A stretch of DNA of 64,000 nt from Epilithonimonas sp042695135 (GTDB lineage Bacteria > Bacteroidota > Bacteroidia > Flavobacteriales > Weeksellaceae): positions 3,596,001-3,660,000 of the forward strand of contig NZ_CP170547.1 in the NCBI RefSeq assembly GCF_042695135.1. Reading direction: 5' to 3'. A model generated the notes under the pieces. The model saw only the letters and a list, made by a program, of their open reading frames with translations, was not told the origin of the DNA and did no database searches. Position 1 is the stretch's first letter, and each line of letters begins with the position of its first letter. Positions 40,669-50,109 of this stretch are shown here, piece after piece. The position numbers were made by a program, and so were the translations under genes.

Positions 40669-42847
40669 GTACTGCACCTTCGAAAGTATTTAAAATTGCA
40701 GGTACATCCCAATGCTCCTCAGGCGGTTCGTTGGTAAGCATCATTGGTATTTTTGTTACACGTTCACCAGTTGCATTTTTAAGTGCATTGGCTACAGCTG
40801 GCGCTATACAAGCACCCATTGTTTCAGATGATCCACTTGGTCCTTGCGTACTTGGGACGATATGACATTCTACTATTTTAGGCGAAGTATGCATTCTTGT
40901 AATGTGTACATCGCTATAAAAACGTTGGTCCACACCACCTTCACTGAAAGTAATACGGCTGTAACGAGCCATTCCAAAAGCAAAAAGTGCCGCTCCTTCC
41001 ATCTGGGCTATTACGTTATCCGGATTTATCACCATACCGCAATCCATAGCACATACCATACGATCGACCTGCCAATCGTTATTTTCGAAAACAGTGACTT
41101 CCACCACGCAAGCGGCATAACTTCTGTGGGCAGGTACTACGGCTATACCACGACCGCGACGTGTACCAGGCGCGCCCGGAGCCAACGGTTTGTGCCAGTC
41201 AGCTTTTTCAGCAGCGAGTTTTAGACAGGCTTTTTCTCGTTTATCATCTGTCATCATATTCATACGATATTCAAACGGGTCTTGCCCTGCAGCTTCTGCA
41301 GCTTCATCTATCATACTCTCGTGCGCAAAACCATTATGGAATGTACCCGAAGTACGCAACCAACTTACACTAATAGGTAACTCTGGCGAATGTAAATCTA
41401 AACGATGACTTGGTATGTTATATGGCTGGTCTACAGCGCCTTCTACACTCATAAAATCTATGCCATCCTTCACTACTGAAGATTCGAAAGCAGTACCTTT
41501 ACAAATACTTTGACCAACAGCGCGATGTGCCCAAGCAATCAGTTTGCCATCTGCATCCAAACCTGCATCTATCTGATGAATAAAACCGGGGCGCAACACT
41601 GTACCAGGACTGCTCATATCATCTTCTCGGCTGTACATTAATTTTACGGGTTTATTGGTCTTCAATGCTTTACAGACTGCCAAGTTTTCTACCCAACTTA
41701 AAGCGTGAGGCCCACTTCGGCGTCCAAATGATCCTCCGCATTGCGTCATATTTAACTTAATTTTATCGGGACTAATACCTGCTATTCCGGCAAGTGTATT
41801 GCCATCTACAGTAAATATTTGTGAAGGTCCCCACATTTCCATACTGCCATCATCATTTACCTGCAATATATTATTCATTGTTTCGAAAGGGATGTGGGCA
41901 CTATATGGCACTTCAAATTCGTATGTCAATTTTTTTGCAGCCCCTGCAAGCGCAGTATCTACATCACCATAATCAATAGCTTTTGCACCGGGCTGCTTCA
42001 GTAATTCACGGAACTGCTCACGGATGCTGTCACTACTGAATTTGGCGGCTGAAGAAAGGTCCCAATCACATTTCATAAGAGCTGCCCCTTCATAAACTGA
42101 CCAAAAATTGGTACCTGCTACTGCAACTCCAAACTGAGTTTCCACCACATCTGTAACTCCCGGAAAAGCTAGGGTTGCTGTTGCATCATAACTTTTAAGC
42201 GTAGCACCCCAATGTGTCGGGCGTACAATGACTGCGGTAATCATCCCCGGCAATTTTATATCCTGCACAAATTTTGTTTTGCCGTGGATTTTGTCATAAG
42301 CATCCAGCCTAGGAAAGTGCTTGCCTACATACGTGTAATCTTTTTCTTCTTTTACCTTAGCATCTTTACGTACCGGCTCAGCCATTGCTTCTGTTGCTAT
42401 ATCACCAAAAGTTACGCTATTACCACTTACATTATCTGTAATTACTCCGTTTTTTATAGAGAGATTATCTGCGCTAGCGTTCAGTTTTTTGGCTGCTGCG
42501 GAAAGAAGCATAAGACGCATAGAAGCACCTGCCATTCTGTAAATCATATAAGATGAATGGATTCCTGTTTGTCCGCCACTACCTTGTATACCACCAAAAA
42601 GAGCATTGCCGTAAGGACCTTGTGGTGTTGGCTGTCCGGGAGCCGTGATTACACGCATTTGTTCCACCGCAGCATCTATTTCTTCTGCTACTAGGGTTGC
42701 AAGACCAGTATAAATGCCTTGCCCCATCTCGAGGTGTTTGCTTACTACTGTAACTGTATTATCTGGATTTATAGATATAAAAGCTAATGGATTAGCTTCT
42801 GCGGGAAATATGAAAGTATCCTGAGAAGATTCTTGTTCTGTATTCAT
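40652..42847 (-). CDS. Molybdopterin-binding subunit of an aldehyde/isoquinoline oxidoreductase-type enzyme
   Basis: A 731-residue large subunit of the xanthine oxidase family (IorB/CoxL-like). Cofactor-binding stretches are HLEMGQGIYTGLATLVAEE, GGIQGSGGQTG, CGGSFGRRSGPHALSWVENLAV, MDCGMVINPDNVI and GPSGSSETMGACIAPAVANAL, where the Glu is at the position of the family's catalytic base. No twin-arginine signal is visible, so a cytoplasmic enzyme is suggested, unlike many IorB proteins. It hydroxylates an aldehyde or N-heterocycle with water; the substrate is unknown. The small [2Fe-2S] subunit gene lies 25 bp upstream. Confidence 0.85.
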   Translation of the reverse strand: MNTEQESSQDTFIFPAEANPLAFISINPDNTVTVVSKHLEMGQGIYTGLATLVAEEIDAAVEQMRVITAPGQPTPQGPYGNALFGGIQGSGGQTGIHSSYMIYRMAGASMRLMLLSAAAKKLNASADNLSIKNGVITDNVSGNSVTFGDIATEAMAEPVRKDAKVKEEKDYTYVGKHFPRLDAYDKIHGKTKFVQDIKLPGMITAVIVRPTHWGATLKSYDATATLAFPGVTDVVETQFGVAVAGTNFWSVYEGAALMKCDWDLSSAAKFSSDSIREQFRELLKQPGAKAIDYGDVDTALAGAAKKLTYEFEVPYSAHIPFETMNNILQVNDDGSMEMWGPSQIFTVDGNTLAGIAGISPDKIKLNMTQCGGSFGRRSGPHALSWVENLAVCKALKTNKPVKLMYSREDDMSSPGTVLRPGFIHQIDAGLDADGKLIAWAHRAVGQSICKGTAFESSVVKDGIDFMSVEGAVDQPYNIPSHRLDLHSPELPISVSWLRTSGTFHNGFAHESMIDEAAEAAGQDPFEYRMNMMTDDKREKACLKLAAEKADWHKPLAPGAPGTRRGRGIAVVPAHRSYAACVVEVTVFENNDWQVDRMVCAMDCGMVINPDNVIAQMEGAALFAFGMARYSRITFSEGGVDQRFYSDVHITRMHTSPKIVECHIVPSTQGPSGSSETMGACIAPAVANALKNATGERVTKIPMMLTNEPPEEHWDVPAILNTFEGAVQTELA

Positions 42848-42872
42848 AAGAATAATTTTTAAAGGTTAAGGA

Positions 42873-43355
42873 TTAAATGGCTGTTACTTGATAACCATTT
42901 CTTTGCAAAGTTGCAGCAGCATAATGAATACCTTTGCGGATACGCATATAAGTAGCGCAGCGGCAAAGATTATGCTTCATAGCTTCATCAATATCCGCAT
43001 CAGTTGGAGTTGCATTTTGTTTAAGCAAAATAATAGCACTTGTTATCTGCGCCGGCTGGCAAAATCCGCATTGTGCAACATCCAGCTTCAACCAGGCATC
43101 AAACACGGCATCTGCTACTGGCCCTTCCTGACCTTCAATGGTAATGATTTGCTTACCCTGCACATCAGCTACAGTATTTTTACAAAGATGTACCTGTGCG
43201 CCGTCTACTTCGCATACGCAGCCACCACACACACCGTGACCACAGCCGTACTTAGGTCCTGTAAGATCAAATTCTTCCCTTACTACCCACAATAGAGGCA
43301 TATCTGGGTGAGAGGTTACTTCTCTTTCTTGTCCGTTTAAATTAATTTTTGGCAT
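42873..43355 (-). CDS. [2Fe-2S] subunit of the molybdenum hydroxylase
   Basis: A 160-residue iron-sulfur subunit (IorA/CoxS-like). It holds the plant-ferredoxin-type cluster motif (GCGHGVCGGCVCEVDGAQVHLC) and the second helical-domain cluster (QCGFCQPAQITSAII and HNLCRCATYMRIRKGI). It passes electrons from Mo to an external acceptor; no FAD subunit (CoxM type) is present in the window, so a cytochrome or other acceptor is expected, as in IorAB. Cotranscribed with the large subunit. Confidence 0.9.
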   Translation of the reverse strand: MPKINLNGQEREVTSHPDMPLLWVVREEFDLTGPKYGCGHGVCGGCVCEVDGAQVHLCKNTVADVQGKQIITIEGQEGPVADAVFDAWLKLDVAQCGFCQPAQITSAIILLKQNATPTDADIDEAMKHNLCRCATYMRIRKGIHYAAATLQRNGYQVTAI

Positions 43356-43582
43356 TTGTATTTATTTTATTAATTATAAAAATTTGCGATCCTTTTTTAA
43401 GGATTTTTATTATTCGTAAAAATAATAAACTACCATTTTTTGATAATTGTATAAAACGGCTGATTTAAAATATCGAGACTAATAAAGAATAATTCTAGAT
43501 AACTAATATTGCTTGATAATGAATACTTGTAGAGGTTAAGTTATGTGATTCATCATCATTAGGAAAAAGGAAATACTTGTTC

Positions 43583-44215
43583 TTATTTATTTGACAATGC
43601 AGGATATTTGCTTATCAAAGTAGGATTTTCGGCTTGCTTTATTAAAAAATCAGCTACATCTGATCTGGATATTGCGCCAATATTCATCCCTTTTTTATAT
43701 TCTGTTTCGATACGGTACTTACCGCTGAAAGGTTTGTCATTGAGCATACCGGGGCGCACAAATTCCCACTTTAAATTACTTGCAGCAATCATTTCTTCCA
43801 TCTGAGTCTTATTTTTATATACATCTTTAAGCAGCAGACTGAAAATTATTTTCATAAAAAAACCTTGAAATTTGCTACTGTCTCCTGCACCAAAACCTGT
43901 AAGCACGATAAACGGTATATTGCTGTCAAGTTCTTTGGTTGCCTGCAAAATGGCTTTTGCTGCATCGGTATAAAGTGTGGTCGCTTTTGTGCTGGTTCCG
44001 GTTCCTAATGTTACAACTACAGCATCAGCTCCTTGAATTGCCTTCTTCAAATCAGGAATATTGGTAGCATTGCCTTTTATTTTTTTCAGATTTTTATGTT
44101 CCGGCAAAGCATCTGTATTTCTGGACAGCGTGGTCACGTTATGGTTTCGTTCGATCGCTTTTTGAACAGCCAATAAACCCACGCCTGCCGAAGCTCCTAA
44201 AATTGTAATATTCAT
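43583..44215 (-). CDS. NAD(P)-binding oxidoreductase (NmrA/SDR-like)
   Basis: A 210-residue Rossmann protein with the N-terminal ITILGASAGVGLLAVQKAIERN and further NAD(P)-binding-family features (VVVTLGTGTSTK, FIVLTGFGAG, EFVRPGMLND). It lacks the YxxxK SDR active site, so it may be a redox sensor or epimerase/reductase of the NmrA type. It lies between the hydroxylase subunits (227 bp) and the cysteine desulfurase (114 bp), so it is probably a separate transcript in the cluster. Confidence 0.75.
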   Translation of the reverse strand: MNITILGASAGVGLLAVQKAIERNHNVTTLSRNTDALPEHKNLKKIKGNATNIPDLKKAIQGADAVVVTLGTGTSTKATTLYTDAAKAILQATKELDSNIPFIVLTGFGAGDSSKFQGFFMKIIFSLLLKDVYKNKTQMEEMIAASNLKWEFVRPGMLNDKPFSGKYRIETEYKKGMNIGAISRSDVADFLIKQAENPTLISKYPALSNK

Positions 44216-44329
44216 AAAAATAAATTTTTAAAGTTTAATAAAACAAAAATCGATAAGAAGAAAATATTTGTCTGAGATAAGACTGATTTTAATTTTAAAA
44301 ACAACTTGCAAATACAAATTCACTAAAGA

Positions 44330-45466
44330 TTATTTAAAAACCTCCTCAATATGTTTTATAGCACTATCTATCTCTTCTTTAGTTGTAAATCTACTGAGTC
44401 CAAACCTGATTGAGCTAAAAGCCTGATCATCAGAAAGTCCTATTTCTTTTAAAACATAAGATGGCTTTTGAGATATAGAACTGCACGCGCTGCCATTGCT
44501 TACAGCCACTTTTTTGTTGATCTGCGTTAAAAGAAATTCGACATCCGATCCGCTAAATGTAATATTAAGAAGATTGGGTAAACGTTCGGAAGCGTTTCCA
44601 TTGATTAAAGAACCGGGAAATTTTATCAGTTCCTGTTCCAGATAATTTCTTAATTTGAACATATTTCCAGCATATTCTTTCATTTCATAAAATGCCAGCT
44701 CACAAGCAGTTCCAAAGCCAACAATCCCGGTAACATTAAGTGTTCCACTGCGTATATTATTTTCCTGACCTCCTCCTACGATCTGCGCAAGAATCTTTGC
44801 AGAATCTTTATTTTTCCTGATATATAGAGCTCCAACTCCTTTTGGACCATACATTTTGTGGGCAGATACGGAAAGCATATCAAAACCTTGTTTTTCAACA
44901 TCAATATCAATTTTCCCCAATGCCTGAACTGCATCCGAAAAAAAAGGTATATTGTTTTTCTTAGCAATCTCGCCAATATGTTGTACCGGATTTATGGTAC
45001 CAATCTCATTATTGGCAAACATTATTGCAATTAAGATTGTTACAGGTTTTATAGCACTTTCTAATTGTTTTAAATCAATATTTCCATTCTTATCGACGTC
45101 AAGATAAGTCACTTCGGCTCCTTTTTTCTCAAGATACTTACACGTTTCCAGTATAGATTTATGCTCTATTTTAGTTGTGATAATATGATTTCCTTTTTCC
45201 GAATGTTTCTCGAAAATACCTTTAATGACTAAGTTATTAGCTTCGGTGGCACCACTTGTAAAATATATTTCAGAAGGTGTTGCGTTGATAAGTTTTGCTA
45301 CCTGCTCACGTGCCAACTCTACAGCTTCCTGAGCTTTCCAACCAAAAATATGATTTCCACTGGAGGCGTTTCCAAAATTCTCGGTAAAAAAAGGTAGCAT
45401 TGCCTCTACAACTCTGGGATCGCATTGTGTGGTTGCGTTATTGTCTAAATATATAGGATAATTCAT
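44330..45466 (-). CDS. Cysteine desulfurase (NifS/IscS-like)
   Basis: A 378-residue PLP enzyme that takes sulfur from cysteine. Motifs: YLDNNATTQCDPRV at the start, SVSAHKMYGPKG with the PLP lysine, and the active-site Cys in SNGSACSSISQKPSYVL. It lies 10 bp downstream of the moaC-moaB fusion at the end of the Moco operon, so its likely clients are MoaD thiocarboxylation and the terminal sulfido ligand of the Mo cofactor, not general Fe-S assembly. Confidence 0.9.
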   Translation of the reverse strand: MNYPIYLDNNATTQCDPRVVEAMLPFFTENFGNASSGNHIFGWKAQEAVELAREQVAKLINATPSEIYFTSGATEANNLVIKGIFEKHSEKGNHIITTKIEHKSILETCKYLEKKGAEVTYLDVDKNGNIDLKQLESAIKPVTILIAIMFANNEIGTINPVQHIGEIAKKNNIPFFSDAVQALGKIDIDVEKQGFDMLSVSAHKMYGPKGVGALYIRKNKDSAKILAQIVGGGQENNIRSGTLNVTGIVGFGTACELAFYEMKEYAGNMFKLRNYLEQELIKFPGSLINGNASERLPNLLNITFSGSDVEFLLTQINKKVAVSNGSACSSISQKPSYVLKEIGLSDDQAFSSIRFGLSRFTTKEEIDSAIKHIEEVFK

Positions 45467-45476
45467 AGTTTTCTAA

Positions 45477-46382
45477 TTAGTGACCTTCTCCATTTTTAAT
45501 ATCAAAAATGTGTAAAACCTGTGGGAAAATAGCATACATATATTCCTGAGAAGCCTTTTGAGAACCTGGAAATGTTAGAATCAGAGTATTCCCCATAAAG
45601 CCTGCAATACTTCGGCTAAGCATAGCTGTTTTTATCCTGTTTTGTCCATAATCCCGTGCAGCTTCCATAATCCCGGGAATGCTTCTGTCTATCAAAGGTA
45701 AAATAGCATCGGGAGTAACGTCACGGCTTGAAAGTCCTGTTCCGCCTGTAAAAATAATCAGGTCAATACCTTTATCTTTAATAGCAATGGCTGTCTTTTG
45801 TATTAAATCAAAATCATCAGGAATAATTTCGTAATTGACACAGGAGATTTTGTTTTTTTCTAATTCTGAGACAATTGTTTTCCCTGCTGTGTCCTGCTTT
45901 TCACCTTTGGATACACTGTCAGAACAAACTACAACGGCTGCTTTCAAATGGCTGAAATCTTTTTTATTATCAGATTTTCCACCTGTTTTTTCTAAAAGCC
46001 TGATATTTTTTATCTGAACATTTTTATCTATGGGTTTTAGCATATCATACATCACCAAAGCCGCAACAGAAGCGCCGTACATTGCTTCTACCTCAACGCC
46101 GGTTTTATAGATTGTATGAACCTCAACATTGATGATAACCGATAAATCTATGACTTCATAAGTGATAGCACTGAATTCTACGGGAAGCGGATGGCAATCC
46201 GGAATGACACTGCTTGTATTTTTTATCCCAAAAAATCCTGCCACTCTTGCAAACTCAAAAACATCGCCTTTTGGCACTTTTCTTTCCTGAATTGCATCGA
46301 TTGTAGACTTCAGAGAAACCTCAACAACTGCCGTTGCAACTGCTTTTCTCAGCGTGTTTGATTTGTGTGTAATATCTACCAT
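45477..46382 (-). CDS. moaCB: Bifunctional MoaC-MoaB molybdenum cofactor protein
   Basis: A 301-residue fusion. Residues ~1-155 are MoaC (KGDVFEFARVAGFF, SVIPDCHPLP, KTGVEVEAMYGASVAALVMYDM, IRLLEKTGGKS), converting the MoaA product to cPMP. Residues ~158-301 are MoaB/MogA (AAVVVCSDSVSKGEKQD, FTGGTGLSSRDVTPDA, ARDYGQNRIKTAMLSRSIAG), adenylating molybdopterin. Domain fusion of these two is known in Bacteroidota. It starts 3 bp after moaE ends. Confidence 0.93.
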   Translation of the reverse strand: MVDITHKSNTLRKAVATAVVEVSLKSTIDAIQERKVPKGDVFEFARVAGFFGIKNTSSVIPDCHPLPVEFSAITYEVIDLSVIINVEVHTIYKTGVEVEAMYGASVAALVMYDMLKPIDKNVQIKNIRLLEKTGGKSDNKKDFSHLKAAVVVCSDSVSKGEKQDTAGKTIVSELEKNKISCVNYEIIPDDFDLIQKTAIAIKDKGIDLIIFTGGTGLSSRDVTPDAILPLIDRSIPGIMEAARDYGQNRIKTAMLSRSIAGFMGNTLILTFPGSQKASQEYMYAIFPQVLHIFDIKNGEGH

Positions 46383-46385
46383 AAC

Positions 46386-46814
46386 TTATCTGTTTTCTTT
46401 CCATTGATGGGTTTCGTCTTCGAATAATTCTTTCCCCCAGACAGGAAGTTCCGCTTTTATGCGTTCTACCACTTCTTCGCAGGCGTCAATGGCTATTTTG
46501 CGATGATTGGAAGAGGTAAAAACAAAAAGGCAAATCTCACCAACGTTAACTTCCCCCAAACTATGGTAAACGTGCATACAGGTAAGCTCATATTTTGAAA
46601 AGATAGCTTCGCGTATTTCGTGCATTTTTTCCAATGCCATTTCTGTATAAGCCGTATATTCTATTGCGGAAACTGTCCTTCCCCCAACTTCATCTGCACG
46701 GACTTGTCCTAAAAAAATACTGTGTGCACCAATATTGATTTTATTACTATGTTTCTCTATACTTTCTCCTACAAATGTGGACAGAATGGGTCCTTCTTTA
46801 AATATATTTTTCAT
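46386..46814 (-). CDS. moaE: Molybdopterin synthase catalytic subunit
   Basis: A 142-residue MoaE. Typical features are GAHSIFLGQVRADEVG, the MHVYHSLGEVNVGEICLFVFTSSNHR block and the catalytic lysine region LPVWGKELFEDETHQWKEN. With MoaD it inserts dithiolene sulfur into cPMP to make molybdopterin. It starts 5 bp after moeB and ends 3 bp before moaCB. Confidence 0.93.
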   Translation of the reverse strand: MKNIFKEGPILSTFVGESIEKHSNKINIGAHSIFLGQVRADEVGGRTVSAIEYTAYTEMALEKMHEIREAIFSKYELTCMHVYHSLGEVNVGEICLFVFTSSNHRKIAIDACEEVVERIKAELPVWGKELFEDETHQWKENR

Positions 46815-46819
46815 CTGAT

Positions 46820-47917
46820 TTAGTTTAATGTTAAAATCCCTCCTTTCAAAGAATAAATCTTTTTCTCCGGGTAAGCTTCATATAAAATTTTTGCGGCTTT
46901 CAGGCTTCTCTTACCGCTTTGGCAAAATACAATTACTTCTTTCTCTATGATTTCAGGGACTTGTTTTCCCCATTCTGACAAAGGAATTTGCTGATTTCTA
47001 AAATTGGCAAAAGGTGTTTCATCCAGTTCTCTTACATCAATGATTGCGATGATTTTATCTTTTAAAAATTTATTGAAAATAGTCGTGTTTATTTCTTCAA
47101 TGGCATTTGAAACAGTATTACAGAAAAAATCGTAATTCATATTTTCGAACTCAGTTCGATTTTGCGGCATTGTAATGTTTGTTTGATGTGAAGCAGATAA
47201 GTCTATTGTAAATGTTTCGTTACTCAATGCGTTATAGGAAGTCATTTTATTGATTAATGGTGCCCCTATTCCCGTAATTAATTTTATTATTTCCACTGCC
47301 TGCATTACGCCAATTATTCCTGGCAATACTCCGAGAACACCTGCTGTAGCACAATCCGGAGCTTCTTCTGCAGAAGGCGGAATTGGAAAAAGATGACGGT
47401 AATTTATTTTTATTCCAGATTCATTAGAGACATTAAAAACAGCGACTTGTCCTTCATATTGATAAATAGCACCAAATACCAAAGGTTTATCCAGCAATAC
47501 ACAAGCATCATTAATCAAATATCGGGTCGCAAAATTGTCCGTACAATCTACAATGATGTCGTAATTTCTGATAAGCTCCAGAGCATTTTTATTATTAATT
47601 GCTATCGGAAAAGCCTTAATTATAATCCCGGGATTTAACTTTTTTAATTTTTCGGAAGCTACTAAAGCTTTATTTTTTCCAATATCTTCAGTGTTAAATA
47701 AAACCTGTCGTTGCAGATTACTCAATGACACCATATCGTGATCCACAATACCAATATTTCCTACGCCTCCTGCCGTTAAATACTGAATAACAGGACAACC
47801 TAAACCACCTGCTCCAATAACCAATACTTTTGAAGAAAGCATTTTTTCCTGTGCTATTTCGCCAAAATTTTGCAGCATTATTTGTCTGCTATATCGTTTT
47901 TGTTGTTCGTTGTTCAT
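46820..47917 (-). CDS. moeB: HesA/MoeB/ThiF adenylyltransferase with rhodanese domain
   Basis: A 365-residue enzyme that adenylates the MoaD C-terminus. The Rossmann start is VLVIGAGGLGCPVIQYLTAGG; further motifs are SNLQRQVLFNTEDIG, IIVDCTDNFATRYLIND and ATAGVLGVLPGIIG. The C-terminal ~100 residues form a rhodanese-like domain with an active-site Cys (VIVFCQSGKRSLKAAKIL), so it can also carry the sulfur for MoaD. It starts 2 bp after moaD and ends 5 bp before moaE. Confidence 0.93.
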   Translation of the reverse strand: MNNEQQKRYSRQIMLQNFGEIAQEKMLSSKVLVIGAGGLGCPVIQYLTAGGVGNIGIVDHDMVSLSNLQRQVLFNTEDIGKNKALVASEKLKKLNPGIIIKAFPIAINNKNALELIRNYDIIVDCTDNFATRYLINDACVLLDKPLVFGAIYQYEGQVAVFNVSNESGIKINYRHLFPIPPSAEEAPDCATAGVLGVLPGIIGVMQAVEIIKLITGIGAPLINKMTSYNALSNETFTIDLSASHQTNITMPQNRTEFENMNYDFFCNTVSNAIEEINTTIFNKFLKDKIIAIIDVRELDETPFANFRNQQIPLSEWGKQVPEIIEKEVIVFCQSGKRSLKAAKILYEAYPEKKIYSLKGGILTLN

Positions 47918-47919
47918 AT

Positions 47920-48153
47920 TTATCCTCCTGAATATGGTGGTAATAAAGCTACTACCGAACCGTTTTCTATGATTGTATTTTCTGTTATCAGCTTATTATT
48001 GACCGAAATAAAAAACTTCATTTCACTTAAGACAGGATATTTCTCAAAAAGAGTTTCCTTTAAAGTTTTTGTGTCTTTTATTTCATTAATTATAATCGTG
48101 TCATCTTTTATAATTTCTGTCAGTTTTCCAAATATTTTTAATTGATTTGACAT
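47920..48153 (-). CDS. moaD: Molybdopterin synthase sulfur-carrier subunit
   Basis: A 77-residue beta-grasp protein ending in the Gly-Gly (PPYSGG) required for adenylation and thiocarboxylation. Core: FGKLTEIIKDDTIII, KNEKPVLSEMKFF-like strand and NTIIENGSVVALLPP. It is the partner of MoeB and MoaE on either side. Confidence 0.9.
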   Translation of the reverse strand: MSNQLKIFGKLTEIIKDDTIIINEIKDTKTLKETLFEKYPVLSEMKFFISVNNKLITENTIIENGSVVALLPPYSGG

Positions 48154-48174
48154 TGTGTTTTATTTAATTAATAT

Positions 48175-48900
48175 TTAACCTCCTATAATAAGTTTGGCCG
48201 CTGCCAGAAAAAGAACTGTTCTCAATAGGTTTTTAATTATGGTTTGATTAAATCTCCAGGCACCGAAGTAAGCTCCCAAAATCCCTCCGAATAATGCGAC
48301 CAAGACATAGCTCAACATTTCGCTGTTAAAAATGATACCTTTCGTGAATTGTCCCGCTAAGCCGGATATCGAATTAACAAAAATGAAAAGTGCACTTATC
48401 GCCGCCGTTTGTTTTTGATTTGTCCATTTTAATAACAGTAGAACCGGAGAAAGGATAATCCCGCCTCCTATTCCTATCATTCCGGAAATAAGTCCAATAC
48501 TAGCACCTATAAGCAATGACAAGTAAAAATTTTGAGATTTCATTTCTCCCTCTTTCGGATTCGGGAAAAATAAGAGACGAGCCACCGGAAGCAACAATAG
48601 AAATCCCAATATTTTTTTATAAATACTTCCATCGAGAATAATCATCCCACCCAGAAAAGAAAACGGAATTGACCCTAATGCAAAAGGCAGAAAGGTTTTC
48701 CATAAAAAATGTTTCCCCCGATAATATTGAAAAAATGAAATGCCGGAAACAAAAAGATTAAGCAACAGTGCCGTCGGTTTCATCTCTTCGGGGGCTATAT
48801 GATATAATGCCATTAAGGCTAAATATCCACTTGCACCGCCGTGACCGACAGCAGCATATAGAAAAGCAATGACGAAAAGGATGATATAAAAATATTCCAT
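48175..48900 (-). CDS. Sulfite exporter TauE/SafE (TSUP) family permease
   Basis: A 241-residue inner-membrane protein of about seven helices with the family motifs GHGGASGYLALMAL and GMIGIGGGIILSPVLLL. TSUP proteins move sulfite, sulfonates or other small anions. It is located inside the Moco operon between moeA (9 bp) and moaD (21 bp), where a molybdate permease would be expected; no modABC is present in the window. An oxyanion or sulfur-compound role in cofactor synthesis is inferred; the direction of transport is unknown. Confidence 0.85.
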   Translation of the reverse strand: MEYFYIILFVIAFLYAAVGHGGASGYLALMALYHIAPEEMKPTALLLNLFVSGISFFQYYRGKHFLWKTFLPFALGSIPFSFLGGMIILDGSIYKKILGFLLLLPVARLLFFPNPKEGEMKSQNFYLSLLIGASIGLISGMIGIGGGIILSPVLLLLKWTNQKQTAAISALFIFVNSISGLAGQFTKGIIFNSEMLSYVLVALFGGILGAYFGAWRFNQTIIKNLLRTVLFLAAAKLIIGG

Positions 48901-48909
48901 TTTAGTTTT

Positions 48910-50103
48910 TTAAAAAGGAAGCAAATGCAATTCAACAGTTTCGTTTATCAAACAATGAGTTTTATCCTCTTCCAGAACAATCAAGCAATTGGCCTGCGAA
49001 AAAGAATGCAGCCTGAAAGATTCCTGTGCGTGGAGAGGGGTAACTTTTCCGTCTTCATAATGTCCTTTTAGGAAATGAGTGAGTCCTTTTGTTTTTTCGT
49101 AATTATGTGTAAGAACAGCTGATATTTTGTTGAGGCTTTGTTTTTTATGCATCATATTTTCTATGAATGGCAAGACATATTCATAAAAGCAAACCAAACC
49201 TGAAGAAGGATTTCCTGGCAACCCGAAAACGGCTTTATTTTCTTTCATACTGAATAACAGAGGTTTTCCAGGACGTTGCTTTATTTTATGAAAGTGAGCC
49301 TCAATATTACAATTTTCCACAGCTTGCACTACAAAATCGTAGTCACCCACACTTACACCGCCTGTCAAAAGAACAACATCGTTATTTTTCAAAGCGTTTT
49401 CTAAAGTAGTTTGCAAAATATAAAGATTGTCTTCAGCTTTCAAAACTTCAATATTTTTAATTCCCATCTGTTTCAAAGCAGAAACCAATATAAAAGAATT
49501 TGCTTCGTAAACCTGTCCGAAATTCAAAGGCAAACCTGGTTTCTGCAATTCGTTTCCGGTAAGGATAATGGCAACTTTCGGGGGTGCGAAAATCGAAACC
49601 TCTGTGATACCAATACCCGCTAAAAATCCAACGGCAGCAACTGATAAATGTGTTCCTTTTTTCATCGCCAATGCTCCTTTTTGTATTTCGGCACCTTGAA
49701 GTCTTACATTTTTACCTTTATCAATATTTTCATCTTTTAAAAATAATTTCCCATCTTTAATTTCGGTATATTCCTGCATTATCACTGTATCCGCACCATT
49801 TGACAATGGCGCACCTGTAAATATTCTTGCGGCTTCTTTCGTGCTTAGTTCTAACTGAACATTTGTTCCCGCAGCCATTTCGCCAACTACCTTAAAAACC
49901 TGTTCATTATCTTTAAACCGAAAAGCATATCCATCAACAGAAGATTGGTTATAAGCCGGAATATCACAGAAAGCAAATACATCTTCTGCAAGCGTAAAAC
50001 CAACAGCATCGAGCAATTTCATCCGGGAAATTGGTAATGAAAAAACTTTTTCCTTAATAATATTCTTAGCTTCGGAAACAGAAATAAAAGTTTTCATAAT
50101 CAA
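48910..50103 (-). CDS. moeA: Molybdopterin molybdotransferase
   Basis: A 397-residue MoeA, which inserts molybdate into adenylated molybdopterin. Motifs: PAYNQSSVDGYAF near the N-terminus, RIFTGAPLSNGADTVIMQEY, VLLTGGVSVGDYDFV and VFGLPGNPSSGLVCFYEYV. Full length. It starts 6 bp after the TonB receptor gene. Confidence 0.93.
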   Translation of the reverse strand: MIMKTFISVSEAKNIIKEKVFSLPISRMKLLDAVGFTLAEDVFAFCDIPAYNQSSVDGYAFRFKDNEQVFKVVGEMAAGTNVQLELSTKEAARIFTGAPLSNGADTVIMQEYTEIKDGKLFLKDENIDKGKNVRLQGAEIQKGALAMKKGTHLSVAAVGFLAGIGITEVSIFAPPKVAIILTGNELQKPGLPLNFGQVYEANSFILVSALKQMGIKNIEVLKAEDNLYILQTTLENALKNNDVVLLTGGVSVGDYDFVVQAVENCNIEAHFHKIKQRPGKPLLFSMKENKAVFGLPGNPSSGLVCFYEYVLPFIENMMHKKQSLNKISAVLTHNYEKTKGLTHFLKGHYEDGKVTPLHAQESFRLHSFSQANCLIVLEEDKTHCLINETVELHLLPF

Positions 50104-50109
50104 TATTTA

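Noticed and set aside
43583..44215. Considered as a third (FAD) subunit of the molybdenum hydroxylase.
   Set aside because: It has a Rossmann NAD(P) motif, is too short and lacks the CoxM FAD-binding motifs.
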